Assembly (NCBI GenBank): GCA_902491575.1
Contig: CABUID010000013.1
Span: 1 to 59,967 of the forward strand
DNA from: an uncultured Bacillota bacterium
GTDB lineage: Bacteria; Bacillota_I; Bacilli_A; RFN20; CAG-631
Direction: 5' to 3'
Length of the DNA: 59,967 nt
Within the stretch, counting starts at the first letter, position 1; the number at the start of each line of letters is the position of its first letter. A program made the position numbers and the translations under genes. The notes under the pieces were generated by a model. It was given only the letters and a program-made list of their open reading frames with translations. It had not been told where the DNA came from and ran no database searches. Positions 1-7,554 of the stretch are shown here, piece by piece.

Positions 1-106
1 AATCACTAGTAGGTCCATTTGATGTAGAATTGTTTTTATTTCCACATCCTGTAATGGTCATCGCTAGCAATGAAATTAAAGCAAGCTTTAACGTATTCTT
101 TTTCAT
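1..106 (-). CDS. Lipoprotein N-terminus (partial, runs off the window)
   Basis: Only the first 35 codons are present; the gene continues beyond the left edge. The visible product begins MKKNTLKLALISLLAMTITGC: a Lys-rich n-region, a hydrophobic core and a lipobox (TITGC) with Cys21 as the predicted lipidation site. A Ser/Asn-rich segment follows, as in many surface lipoproteins of gut Bacilli. The start is fixed by an AGGAGG at 117-122 on the minus strand. A good promoter lies upstream. The function cannot be told from this fragment. Confidence 0.75.
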   Translation of the reverse strand, partial: MKKNTLKLALISLLAMTITGCGNKNNSTSNGPTSD

Positions 107-146
107 AAACAATTATCCTCCTTGTTTAATTTGCTTTTCCAATTCT

Positions 147-175
147 ATTATAATCAAAATTCTCATTAATGTTAA
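147..175 (-). promoter_or_regulatory. Promoter for the left-edge lipoprotein gene
   Basis: Read on the minus strand, a -35 TTAACA (170-175), a 17-nt spacer and a perfect -10 TATAAT (147-152) lie about 40 nt upstream of the start codon. This fits SigA consensus well. Confidence 0.65.
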
Positions 176-367
176 GCCTTTTTATTTTTTAAATTAAAAT
201 CAAAACAATAAATTTTCCAAGAATGGAAAAAGTTCAAAGACAGATAAGATTAGGATGAAAATGATAATGTTAAAAATAGATTAAAATAAAAAAATTTAAA
301 AAAAGCCAATAAAATAAAGTTTTTATTTGTATATAGGTTGAAAACAAAAAAGAAAGGAAACAAACTT

Positions 368-1204
368 ATGAAAAAAAATTTATTAACTTTTACGGCATTT
401 ACTTTATCTTTATTTATGACAGGATGTAATCCAACTTCAAATCATTCAAATGATGAATATGAAACTTTATCATTTGAAACGATGTATGATTTTTCTGCAA
501 TTAGTGGGATTAATATATTGAATATGAATCATACATCAACATTAAGAATGAAAAAGAGTTTAACAGATTCTGATAAAGAAATCATACTAGAAAATTTACA
601 GGTAGTTGAAAACATGATAGCAGGAGATATTCTAAAAAGTGAAGAAAAAAGTTCAACTAAAGAAGGTTATGAGAAAATGTATACTTTAACAACCTCTAAT
701 TTTGATGGGCAGCATGATATCTATACTTTCTATTATAATGAGACAAGATTGGAACGTGACCATGATGAAGAAGAAATAAAAATAGAAGGTTTAGTAGTTA
801 TGGACGATATGGAATACCAAATGTATGGCAAAAAAGAAATAGAAGATAACGAATTAGAAATGAAATTTAAAATTATGATAGATGAAAATAATTTTGTAAT
901 GATTGAACAAGAAATAGAAAACAATGAAATCGAATTTGAGTATATACAATATCAAAACAATAAAAAAGTCTATGAAACTTCTTTAGAATACGAGAAAAAA
1001 AGAAATGAAAATATCGAATTTGAATTTACTGAAAAAACAGGAGATTTAAAAAGAAAATACCGATATAAATTTGTAAACGTTGATTCCAAACAATATATTG
1101 AAGTCAAAATAGATGAAAATAACGAAAATACTCAAGCTAAAATTGAAGTCATCGTAAATGAATATAATGAAATACAGTATATTTTTTTAGATAGTAAATC
1201 ATAA
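368..1204 (+). CDS. Uncharacterised lipoprotein
   Basis: A 278-residue protein starting MKKNLLTFTAFTLSLFMTGC, with a type II signal peptide and lipobox (FMTGC, Cys20 lipidated). An in-frame TTG at 338 would add ten residues, but ATG 368 is preferred because AAAGGA at 353-358 is suitably spaced and the signal peptide then has normal length. The mature part is very rich in Glu, Lys, Asn and Tyr and looks beta-rich, with alternating strands such as IEFEF and KYRYKF near the C terminus. It should be anchored on the outer face of the membrane. I do not recognise the family. It is a single-gene unit closed by a terminator at 1220. Confidence 0.8.
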   Translation: MKKNLLTFTAFTLSLFMTGCNPTSNHSNDEYETLSFETMYDFSAISGINILNMNHTSTLRMKKSLTDSDKEIILENLQVVENMIAGDILKSEEKSSTKEGYEKMYTLTTSNFDGQHDIYTFYYNETRLERDHDEEEIKIEGLVVMDDMEYQMYGKKEIEDNELEMKFKIMIDENNFVMIEQEIENNEIEFEYIQYQNNKKVYETSLEYEKKRNENIEFEFTEKTGDLKRKYRYKFVNVDSKQYIEVKIDENNENTQAKIEVIVNEYNEIQYIFLDSKS

Positions 1205-1219
1205 AATTTTTAATGGATT

Positions 1220-1252
1220 AAACTCTAAAGTTGACAACTTTGGAGTTTTTTC
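1220..1252 (+). terminator. Rho-independent terminator after the lipoprotein gene
   Basis: A 13-bp stem (AAACTCTAAAGTT / AACTTTGGAGTTT, one T-G wobble) closes a GAC loop and runs into a T tract. Confidence 0.85.
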
Positions 1253-1284
1253 TTCAATCTTTTTTTATTTATAAGATGAACTAC

Positions 1285-1313
1285 TTTATTCATAAAGCAA
1301 AATATTTTATAAT
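1285..1313 (+). promoter_or_regulatory. Possible promoter for the GH31 gene
   Basis: A perfect TATAAT (1308-1313) sits 24 nt before the GH31 start codon. The -35 (TTTATT at 1285-1290, 17-nt spacing) is weak. The upstream terminator makes a separate promoter necessary. Confidence 0.4.
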
Positions 1314-1337
1314 AAAAAAAAATAGGAGAATTATTAT

Positions 1338-3701
1338 ATGCTAGAAAAACATTTTATTGTTGAAACTGACGCTAAACCTAATCCAAAAAATATAATTTTT
1401 TATAAAAATTATCGAATTTCTATACTTCAAAAGAAAATAATAAGAGTAGAAGAAAATCAAAACCATGAATTTATTGACTATCCAACACAAGCTATTTGGT
1501 ATCGTAATTTTGGTGAAGTGAAGTATGAAGTGAAAGAGGAAAAAGATGGAATATTCATAAAAATTGAAAACATTTCTTTTTTTATTCAGGATGATTTTAA
1601 TCAATCTTATGTTTTATTTGATCACCAGAAAAAAGTTTTGATGAATAATCAAGAAAATTTACTTTCAACTTTTGAAGGACTAGACGGATGTGATGGTGAT
1701 GTGAATGATCATTATGCGAATCCACCAAAACCTATTCGTCTTGAAAATGGTGTTTGTTCACGTAATGGTGTAGCAGTGCTTGATGATTCAACAACAAATT
1801 ATTTGGATGAAGATGGAATTTTTAAACCTTTAAATAAACAAAGATTAGATTGTTATATTTTTGCTTTTGGTCAAGATTATCAAGAGGCAGTTAAAGCATT
1901 TTATCAACTTTCTGGATGCGTTCCGATTATTCCACGTTTTGCTTTAGGAAATTGGTGGAGTCGTTATCATGAATATAAGGAAGATGAATACTTAGATTTG
2001 ATGGATAGATTTGCTGAAAAAGACATTCCATTTACTATAGCAACAATTGATACGGATTGGCATCCGTCCAATAATATTTTAGAATATTATAAGATTAAAG
2101 AACTTGATAGAATGAAAGAAGAATATGGTTTCGATATTCATCAAGCAGAATGGAAATGGGGCTGGACGGGTTATTCTTGGGACTTAAGTTGTTTTCCAAA
2201 TCCTACTCGCTTTTTAAAGAAAATACATCAAAAAAATCTAAAAGTCGCTTTAAATCTTCATCCGGATACGATTTGTTGGTATGAAAAAGAATATCCTCAA
2301 ATGGCTAAGGATTTAAATATAAACCCCGATACATTAAAACCTATTCCATTGGATTTTGAAAACGCTAATTTTATTAATGCTTATTATCATGATTTACATA
2401 AAAACTTGGAACATGAAGGTGTGGATTTTTGGTGGATAGATGATAATCGTTCTTTATTTGCATTATCGCATTATTATTTTTTAGATAATGGTAAAGAAAA
2501 AACTCCTTTAATTTTATGCCGCTATGCGGGAGTGGGAAGTCATCGTTATCCGTTAGGATTTTCTGGAGATAGTGTTATTTCATGGAAATCTTTAGATTAT
2601 TTACCTTATTTTACCGCTACTGCAAGTAATATTGGTTATTCATGGTGGAGTCACGATATTGGTGCTTTTATGGCAGGAGTAAAAGACGATGAACTTTATT
2701 TGCGTTATTTACAATTGGGTGTGTTTTCACCTATTTTAAGACTACATTGTCAAAATAATGAAACCTTAACAAAAGAGCCATGGGCTTATAAAAATGGTAT
2801 TGGTGAATTAGCATGTAATTATTTACGCCTAAGACATCAAATGATTCCTTATTTATATTCAGCAGTTTACCGCAATCATGTAGAGGGCTTAGCACTTATT
2901 GAGCCATTATATTATTATTATCCACAAGAGGAAAAGGCTTATGAATATAAAAACGAATATTTCTTTAATGGGCAGTTATTAGTTGCTCCAATAACCAAAC
3001 ATTCGTCTGCTCATAAGATGACGAGTATGAAAGTTTATTTGCCAAAAGGAAAATGGACAGATATTTTCACAGGTGATGTTTATCAAGGAAATAAAGTAGT
3101 TACAATGGTTCGTTCTTTGGATTCTATTCCAGTATTGGCAAAAGAAGGAGCAATATTTATTCTTTCAAAAGATCAAAAGGGTAATTGCATTGATAATCCA
3201 ATAAAACTTCAAGTAGATTTATTTAATGGTAATGCTTCTTTTACGTTCTACGAAGATCAAGATTTAAAAAATGTTAGTAGAACTATTTTTGAAACTTATC
3301 AGGATAAAGATACACAATATTTATCGATTATGTTGGATAATCATGGAGCAATACCTAAGAATCGTTCAATGGTCATACGTTTCCGAAATATTTGTGAGGG
3401 GGAAGTGTATTGTAATTTAAAAGCAAAATGTAGAGTAAAAGATTGCTTGGAAGTTGAAATTTCGAATGTTTCTATTTCATCTCTTATTGAACTTCAAGTC
3501 AAATATAAAAAACAAAAGACATTAGATATATTGAAAAAACAAGCAAAAGATACCATCACTTTTATGGAAGGGAAAAATTCAGATCGTGTTCAAATCTATG
3601 ATCAGTTAATGAATGCAATAACGGTAAAAGAATTTATCCAGAGAGTTAACCATAGTAAATTATCCAAAATTTACAAACAAAGATTAAAAGAGTGCAAATA
3701 A
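1338..3701 (+). CDS. Glycoside hydrolase family 31 (alpha-glucosidase-like)
   Basis: A 787-residue retaining alpha-glycosidase, probably cytoplasmic because no signal peptide is seen. An N-terminal beta-sandwich (about 1-190) precedes the (beta/alpha)8 barrel. Family hallmarks are FALGNWWSRY at the barrel start, DFWWIDDN with Asp368 as likely nucleophile, RYAGVGSHRYPLGFSGDS with Asp411 as likely acid/base, and SWWSHDIGAF. A beta-sandwich and a short extra C-terminal helix-rich segment follow. Substrate is probably an alpha-glucoside or alpha-xyloside taken up as an oligosaccharide; sequence alone does not decide. RBS AGGAG at 1324-1328. It appears monocistronic, and the downstream XRE gene could be its regulator, but nothing shows this. 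Confidence 0.93.
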   Translation: MLEKHFIVETDAKPNPKNIIFYKNYRISILQKKIIRVEENQNHEFIDYPTQAIWYRNFGEVKYEVKEEKDGIFIKIENISFFIQDDFNQSYVLFDHQKKVLMNNQENLLSTFEGLDGCDGDVNDHYANPPKPIRLENGVCSRNGVAVLDDSTTNYLDEDGIFKPLNKQRLDCYIFAFGQDYQEAVKAFYQLSGCVPIIPRFALGNWWSRYHEYKEDEYLDLMDRFAEKDIPFTIATIDTDWHPSNNILEYYKIKELDRMKEEYGFDIHQAEWKWGWTGYSWDLSCFPNPTRFLKKIHQKNLKVALNLHPDTICWYEKEYPQMAKDLNINPDTLKPIPLDFENANFINAYYHDLHKNLEHEGVDFWWIDDNRSLFALSHYYFLDNGKEKTPLILCRYAGVGSHRYPLGFSGDSVISWKSLDYLPYFTATASNIGYSWWSHDIGAFMAGVKDDELYLRYLQLGVFSPILRLHCQNNETLTKEPWAYKNGIGELACNYLRLRHQMIPYLYSAVYRNHVEGLALIEPLYYYYPQEEKAYEYKNEYFFNGQLLVAPITKHSSAHKMTSMKVYLPKGKWTDIFTGDVYQGNKVVTMVRSLDSIPVLAKEGAIFILSKDQKGNCIDNPIKLQVDLFNGNASFTFYEDQDLKNVSRTIFETYQDKDTQYLSIMLDNHGAIPKNRSMVIRFRNICEGEVYCNLKAKCRVKDCLEVEISNVSISSLIELQVKYKKQKTLDILKKQAKDTITFMEGKNSDRVQIYDQLMNAITVKEFIQRVNHSKLSKIYKQRLKECK

Positions 3702-3748
3702 ATCGATAAAAAGGTTGACGCAACCAATAAGTTCCTGAATTCAAACTA

Positions 3749-3790
3749 AAGTTTATTTTTATTTTCTAACTTTTGTTTTAAGATAAACTT
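3749..3790 (+). repeat. Inverted repeat upstream of the XRE regulator gene
   Basis: AAGTTTAT (3749-3756) and ATAAACTT (3783-3790) are perfect inverted copies 26 nt apart, ending just before the GGAGG ribosome binding site. It may be an autoregulatory operator or a chance pairing in AT-rich DNA. Confidence 0.3.
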
Positions 3791-3811
3791 ATAAATTATG
3801 GAGGAAATGAT

Positions 3812-4669
3812 ATGAATATTGAAATTGCAAACCGATTATTAGAATATCGTAAAAAAAGTGGCTTGTCTCAAGAAGAATTGGCGGAAAGATTAAACATTTC
3901 AAGGCAATCTGTAAGTAAATGGGAAAGGGCAGAAACCTCTCCAGATACAGATAATTTGATTGAGTTAGCAAAAATTTATGGCGTTACAATGGATGATTTA
4001 TTAAATGTAGATAAACCCATCGTAGAAAACTTAAATATAAAAAAAGAGGAAAAAAAACATTATTCTATTCGAGTAAATAATAACCATTTTTTCAAAGATG
4101 AAGAAAATAATGTTATATTTCTAAAAACAGATGGTATAAAAGTAACTAAAAAAAATAGCCATGATACTCATCATGTATCTTGGGATGATATTTATGTGCA
4201 GGAAAAAAATGAAAAAAAGAGAATTCTTGACATCGATTCATTTGGTAAAAAAACAATTCCCTCATTAAAAGCAAAAAGAATAAAAAATGCTGTCGATGGA
4301 GTTTTAATTTTAGTAATTACTTTCCTTTATATTTTACTTTGTACTCTTCATCTTCAAGAATGGCATCAATTTTGGATTGTCTTTGTCGCTTATCCTATGA
4401 TCATTACCCTTATGGAAGCAATTATATACAAAGATATATCTCGATTTGTTTTCCCATTGTTAATTGCCTTTATCTATTTGATGATTGGACTTTATTTTGG
4501 TAAATGGAATCCATATTGGTTCTTGTTTTTCTTGATTCCAATTTATTATTTAATATTGGATCTTTTCAAGAAAAAACAAATTTTATATTATCAAGATGAA
4601 AATGGTATAGAACATAGTTTCGAAATAAATAAGGGCGATGTTCAAGTTTTAAAAGGTTTTCAAGAATAG
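3812..4669 (+). CDS. XRE-family regulator with C-terminal membrane domain
   Basis: A 285-residue protein. Residues 1-66 form a Cro/C1-type helix-turn-helix (GLSQEELAERLNISRQSVSKWE is the core), so it binds DNA. Residues 67-165 are hydrophilic and Lys-rich. From about 167 four hydrophobic segments follow (near 170-187, 192-213, 215-234 and 237-256), then a short cytoplasmic tail. DNA-binding membrane proteins of this build are common in Firmicutes, usually as sensors of envelope or nutrient signals; the ligand here is unknown. GGAGG at 3800-3804 supports the start. It is monocistronic, with a terminator overlapping its stop codon. Confidence 0.85.
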   Translation: MNIEIANRLLEYRKKSGLSQEELAERLNISRQSVSKWERAETSPDTDNLIELAKIYGVTMDDLLNVDKPIVENLNIKKEEKKHYSIRVNNNHFFKDEENNVIFLKTDGIKVTKKNSHDTHHVSWDDIYVQEKNEKKRILDIDSFGKKTIPSLKAKRIKNAVDGVLILVITFLYILLCTLHLQEWHQFWIVFVAYPMIITLMEAIIYKDISRFVFPLLIAFIYLMIGLYFGKWNPYWFLFFLIPIYYLILDLFKKKQILYYQDENGIEHSFEINKGDVQVLKGFQE

Positions 4670-4694
4670 AACGATTTTTATCGTTCTTTTTTTC
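4668..4694 (+). terminator. Rho-independent terminator of the XRE gene
   Basis: An 8-bp perfect stem (AGAACGAT / ATCGTTCT) with a TTTT loop is followed by a run of T. The stem begins within the stop codon. Confidence 0.85.
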
Positions 4695-4745
4695 ACAAAT
4701 ATTTAGTGAAAAGAGAATTTATTATTTTAAAACAATAATTATATG

Positions 4746-4754
4746 TGATATAAT
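4746..4754 (+). promoter_or_regulatory. Extended -10 promoter of the NifU-like/GGGtGRT operon
   Basis: TGATATAAT at 4746-4754 is a perfect TGn extended -10 element 44 nt before the start codon. No convincing -35 is seen at the right distance, as is usual for this promoter class. Confidence 0.6.
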
Positions 4755-4798
4755 TATAACGTACGTGATTGTGCATGGTTTTAGGAGGAAAATGTAAA

Positions 4799-5491
4799 AT
4801 GGAATATACAAATCAAGTAAAAAGTATGTGCAAAGTTACATGTGGTGCTCACCATGGATGTGCTCCAATTCCTGAAGAAGGAAAATGGGTTTATTCAAGA
4901 GAAATTAAAGACATCAGTGGTTTCACTCATGGTATCGGTTGGTGTGCTCCTCAGCAAGGTGCATGTAAAATAACTTTGAATGTCAAAGAAGGAATCATTC
5001 AAGAAGCTTTAATTGAAACTATTGGTTGTTCAGGAATGACTCATTCTGCTGCAATGGCTGGTGAAGCTATTGTTGGCAAAACAGTATTAGAAGCAATTAA
5101 TACTGACTTAGTTTGTGATGCTATTAACACTGCAATGAGAGAATTATTTTTGCAAATATGTTATGGTAGAACACAATCTGCTTTTTCAGAAGGTGGTTTA
5201 TCCATTGGTGCTGGTTTAGAAGATTTAGGTAAAGGTTTAAGAAGCCAAACTGGAACCATTTATTCTACACTTGAAAAGGGTCCACGTTATTTGGAATTAA
5301 CAGAAGGTTATATTGAAAAAATCGCTTTAGATGATAATGATGAAATTATTGGCTATCAATATTTAAGTTTAGGAAAATTTATGGATTTCATTAAATCGGG
5401 TATGCCAGCAGAAGAAGCATTGACAAAAGCAAGAGGTCAATATGGTAGATTTGCAGAAGCTGCAAAAGTTATTGATCCTCGTAAAGAATAA
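4799..5491 (+). CDS. NifU-like iron-sulfur scaffold protein, partner of GGGtGRT protein
   Basis: A 230-residue Cys-rich protein with eight cysteines (11, 15, 21, 49, 56, 77, 106, 121). The segment around Cys77 (ETIGCSGMTHSAAMAGE) resembles the NifU/IscU scaffold fold, in which cysteines hold a nascent Fe-S cluster. The C-terminal third (GYIEKIALDDND onward) is typical of the longer NifU-like proteins that accompany GGGtGRT proteins. Start choice: ATG 4799, ten nt after AGGAGG (4783-4788); the earlier ATG at 4792 is followed at once by TAA. It is co-transcribed with the next gene after a 15-nt gap. An Fe-S or metal-related role is inferred from the scaffold homology; the exact function is unknown. 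Confidence 0.85.
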   Translation: MEYTNQVKSMCKVTCGAHHGCAPIPEEGKWVYSREIKDISGFTHGIGWCAPQQGACKITLNVKEGIIQEALIETIGCSGMTHSAAMAGEAIVGKTVLEAINTDLVCDAINTAMRELFLQICYGRTQSAFSEGGLSIGAGLEDLGKGLRSQTGTIYSTLEKGPRYLELTEGYIEKIALDDNDEIIGYQYLSLGKFMDFIKSGMPAEEALTKARGQYGRFAEAAKVIDPRKE

Positions 5492-5506
5492 TAGGAGGAC
5501 ATCGAT

Positions 5507-6508
5507 ATGGCACTATTTGAAAGTTACGAAAGACGTATTAACCAAATCAATAAATGTTTAAATGAAAATGGTATTTCATCAATCGAAGAAGCAGAAGCTT
5601 TATGCAAAAGTTATGGATTAGATGTTTATAATTTAGTTAAAGGAATTCAAACAATTTGTTTTGAAAATGCTTGCTGGGCTTATACAGTAGGCGCAGCTTT
5701 AGCTCTTAAAAACCAGGCTAAAAATGCTGCAGAAGCTGCAAAATGGATTGGTGTAGGTCTTCAATCATTTTGTATTCCAGGTTCTGTTGCTGATGATCGT
5801 AAAGTAGGTTTAGGACATGGCAATTTAGGCGCAATGCTTTTATCGGATGAAACGAAGTGTTTTTGCTTCTTAGCTGGACATGAATCATTTGCTGCCGCTG
5901 AAGGTGCAATTGGTATTGCTTTAAAGGCAAATCGCGTTCGTAAAGAACCTTTAAAAGTTATTTTGAATGGTTTAGGCAAAGATGCTGCTAAAATCATTTC
6001 TAGAATTAATGGATTTACTCATGTAGAAACAGAATTTGATTACTTTACTGGTGAACTAAAAGTATTGAGTGAAACAGCTTATTCTACAGGAGATAGAGCA
6101 AAAGTAAGATGCTATGGCGCTGATGATGTTCGTGAAGGTGTTGCTATAATGTGGAAAGAAAATGTGGATGTTTCCATTACAGGTAATTCTACAAATCCTA
6201 CAAGATTCCAACATCCAGTTGCTGGTACTTATAAGAAAGAATGTGTAGAAAAAGGTAAAAAATATTTCTCTGTAGCTTCTGGTGGAGGAACTGGAAGAAC
6301 ATTACACCCTGATAATATGGCAGCAGGCCCTGCATCTTATGGTATGACAGATACTATGGGTAGAATGCATTCTGATGCTCAATTTGCAGGTTCTTCATCT
6401 GTACCTGCTCACGTAGAAATGATGGGATTAATTGGAATGGGTAATAATCCAATGGTTGGTGCAACGGTTGCTACAGCTGTTGCTGTTGCTGAAGCATTAA
6501 ATAAATAA
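5507..6508 (+). CDS. GGGtGRT-family protein, function unknown
   Basis: A 333-residue protein containing the family signature SGGGTGRTLHPDN, with GGGTGRT at residues 259-265. Other conserved-looking stretches are GLGHGNLGAMLLSDETKCFCFLAGHESFAAAEGA (about 101-134) and the Gly/Met-rich end. Seven cysteines include a CFC at 118-120, compatible with metal or cluster binding. No signal peptide or membrane segment is present, so it should be cytoplasmic. The family has no established activity that I know of. Its tight coupling to an Fe-S scaffold-like gene suggests that the two act together, perhaps with the first maturing the second. The RBS is AGGAGG. The last half is nearly devoid of charged clusters and could be membrane-associated, but no clear helix is seen. 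Confidence 0.88.
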   Translation: MALFESYERRINQINKCLNENGISSIEEAEALCKSYGLDVYNLVKGIQTICFENACWAYTVGAALALKNQAKNAAEAAKWIGVGLQSFCIPGSVADDRKVGLGHGNLGAMLLSDETKCFCFLAGHESFAAAEGAIGIALKANRVRKEPLKVILNGLGKDAAKIISRINGFTHVETEFDYFTGELKVLSETAYSTGDRAKVRCYGADDVREGVAIMWKENVDVSITGNSTNPTRFQHPVAGTYKKECVEKGKKYFSVASGGGTGRTLHPDNMAAGPASYGMTDTMGRMHSDAQFAGSSSVPAHVEMMGLIGMGNNPMVGATVATAVAVAEALNK

Positions 6509-6525
6509 AAATTTTAACTTATTTC

Positions 6526-6554
6526 TTGTAATTATCATAAGACTATGATATATT
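6526..6554 (+). promoter_or_regulatory. rpmE promoter
   Basis: -35 TTGTAA (6526-6531), a 17-nt spacer and -10 TATATT (6549-6554), with TGA just before the -10 giving an extended TGn element. The untranslated leader would be about 58 nt. It includes a purine-rich stretch and a weakly paired region, but I cannot assign a known L31 leader structure. Confidence 0.6.
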
Positions 6555-6618
6555 AATAAACGGACTTAACTTACTTAAGGTTCAAAAAGAAACTTTAGGC
6601 GGAAGGAGAGAAAAACTT

Positions 6619-6825
6619 ATGAAACCAAATATACATCCAAAGTATAATCGTGTGGTTGTTCGTTGCACTACTTGTGGAACTGAATTTGAGACAGGTTCAG
6701 TAAAAGATAATATTACTGTTGATTCTTGTTCAAATTGTCATCCATTTTATACAGGGAAACAAAGATTTGCACAAGCTGCAGGTGCTATTGATAAGTTCAA
6801 TAAGAAATACGGACTTAAGAAATAA
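6619..6825 (+). CDS. rpmE: Ribosomal protein L31 (zinc-binding form)
   Basis: A 68-residue large-subunit protein that helps bridge the subunits. It is the C+ form: Cys16, Cys19, Cys37 and Cys40 form the zinc site (CTTC and CSNC), followed by the family stretch HPFYTGKQRF. Length is normal for this type. It is a single-gene unit with its own promoter and terminator. In Bacillus the zinc form is replaced by a zinc-free paralogue under zinc starvation; no such paralogue lies in this window. Confidence 0.97.
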   Translation: MKPNIHPKYNRVVVRCTTCGTEFETGSVKDNITVDSCSNCHPFYTGKQRFAQAAGAIDKFNKKYGLKK

Positions 6826-6837
6826 TTTTTAATCATT

Positions 6838-6869
6838 AAAATCATAGGAACTCCTATGATTTTTTTTTG
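6838..6869 (+). terminator. rpmE terminator
   Basis: An 11-bp stem (AAAATCATAGG / CCTATGATTTT) with an AACT loop, followed by at least eight T. Confidence 0.9.
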
Positions 6870-6871
6870 CA

Positions 6872-6901
6872 TAAAAAAAAGAAGTGAATTTCACTTCTTT
6901 A
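6872..6901 (-). terminator. Terminator of the glyQS-dnaG-rpoD-trmK operon
   Basis: Read on the minus strand, AAAGAAGTGAA pairs with TTCACTTCTTT and runs into T residues. The stem contains the trmK stop codon, so the coding end and the terminator share bases. It faces the rpmE terminator, insulating the two converging units. Confidence 0.85.
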
Positions 6902-7553
6902 AAATTGCTTGGAGTTCAGCCATTCTTGTTTCTAAACGATGATATTCAGATGTTGAACCTTGAAAATCATTTAAAATATTTTGATATTTTGCAAGTTCAT
7001 TGCTCCATTTTTTAATGAATAAATCAGATTTCCTTGTTAAATTAATTGGACCATATTCAATTTCTAATGGATTTAAAGTTTGTTTTCCTTTCAAAACTTT
7101 TATAATTTCATAATATTTCTTATGACAATAGGATATTTTTTCATCTATTATTTTATAATTGTTAAGCGTCAAATAATTTCTTAAAGCAGGAACGTTATTA
7201 TTTGCTTGAAGAATTAAAGAATGAAAATGAATTTTACATTCTTTTAAGATATTGATCATTAAGTGACCACCCATTCCAGCAATGATAATCGTATCTACAT
7301 TGGGTAAATCTTGCAAGCCATTGCATAAAATTGTTGTTATTTTATCGGTTAATTGAAAATAACGAATATTTTCAAATGCTTTTTTTAAAGGCATTTGTGC
7401 AATATCTGTTGCGTAAGCTCTATCCGCTTTCTTTGTTTGTATAAGAAAAATAGGTAAATATCCATGATCCGTTCCTACATCTGCAATACTATGACAATTA
7501 TCGACTAAGGAAGCAATATCTTTTAAGCGTTCATCGATCGAAATAGTTTTCAT
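6891..7553 (-). CDS. trmK: tRNA (adenine(22)-N1)-methyltransferase
   Basis: A 220-residue class I SAM-dependent methyltransferase that makes m1A22 in tRNA. Motif I is IADVGTDHGYLPIFL (SAM-binding glycine loop) and the TrmK-typical TIIIAGMGG follows. The C-terminal part is a helical coiled-coil-like region, as in the Bacillus and Mycoplasma enzymes. The start is taken at ATG 7551-7553, one nt after the rpoD stop, giving MKTISIDERLKDIASLV; the GTG seven codons upstream lies inside rpoD and has no ribosome binding site. Translation is probably coupled to rpoD. The position behind rpoD agrees with the Bacillus neighbourhood of this gene. The TGA stop shows that the standard code is in use. Confidence 0.92.
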   Translation of the reverse strand: MKTISIDERLKDIASLVDNCHSIADVGTDHGYLPIFLIQTKKADRAYATDIAQMPLKKAFENIRYFQLTDKITTILCNGLQDLPNVDTIIIAGMGGHLMINILKECKIHFHSLILQANNNVPALRNYLTLNNYKIIDEKISYCHKKYYEIIKVLKGKQTLNPLEIEYGPINLTRKSDLFIKKWSNELAKYQNILNDFQGSTSEYHRLETRMAELQAILKK

Positions 7554-7554
7554 A

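Noticed and set aside
3713..3725. GGTTG/CAACC hairpin after the GH31 gene as terminator
   Set aside because: The stem is only 5 bp with a 3-nt loop and is not followed by a T run.
5718..5997. Open frames antisense to the GGGtGRT gene
   Set aside because: They are shadows of a strongly coding frame, without ribosome binding sites or recognisable protein features.
6891..6893. Mycoplasma genetic code (TGA = Trp)
   Set aside because: trmK, ecfT, truA and queT end cleanly at TGA at the expected protein ends, and conserved Trp residues are all TGG.
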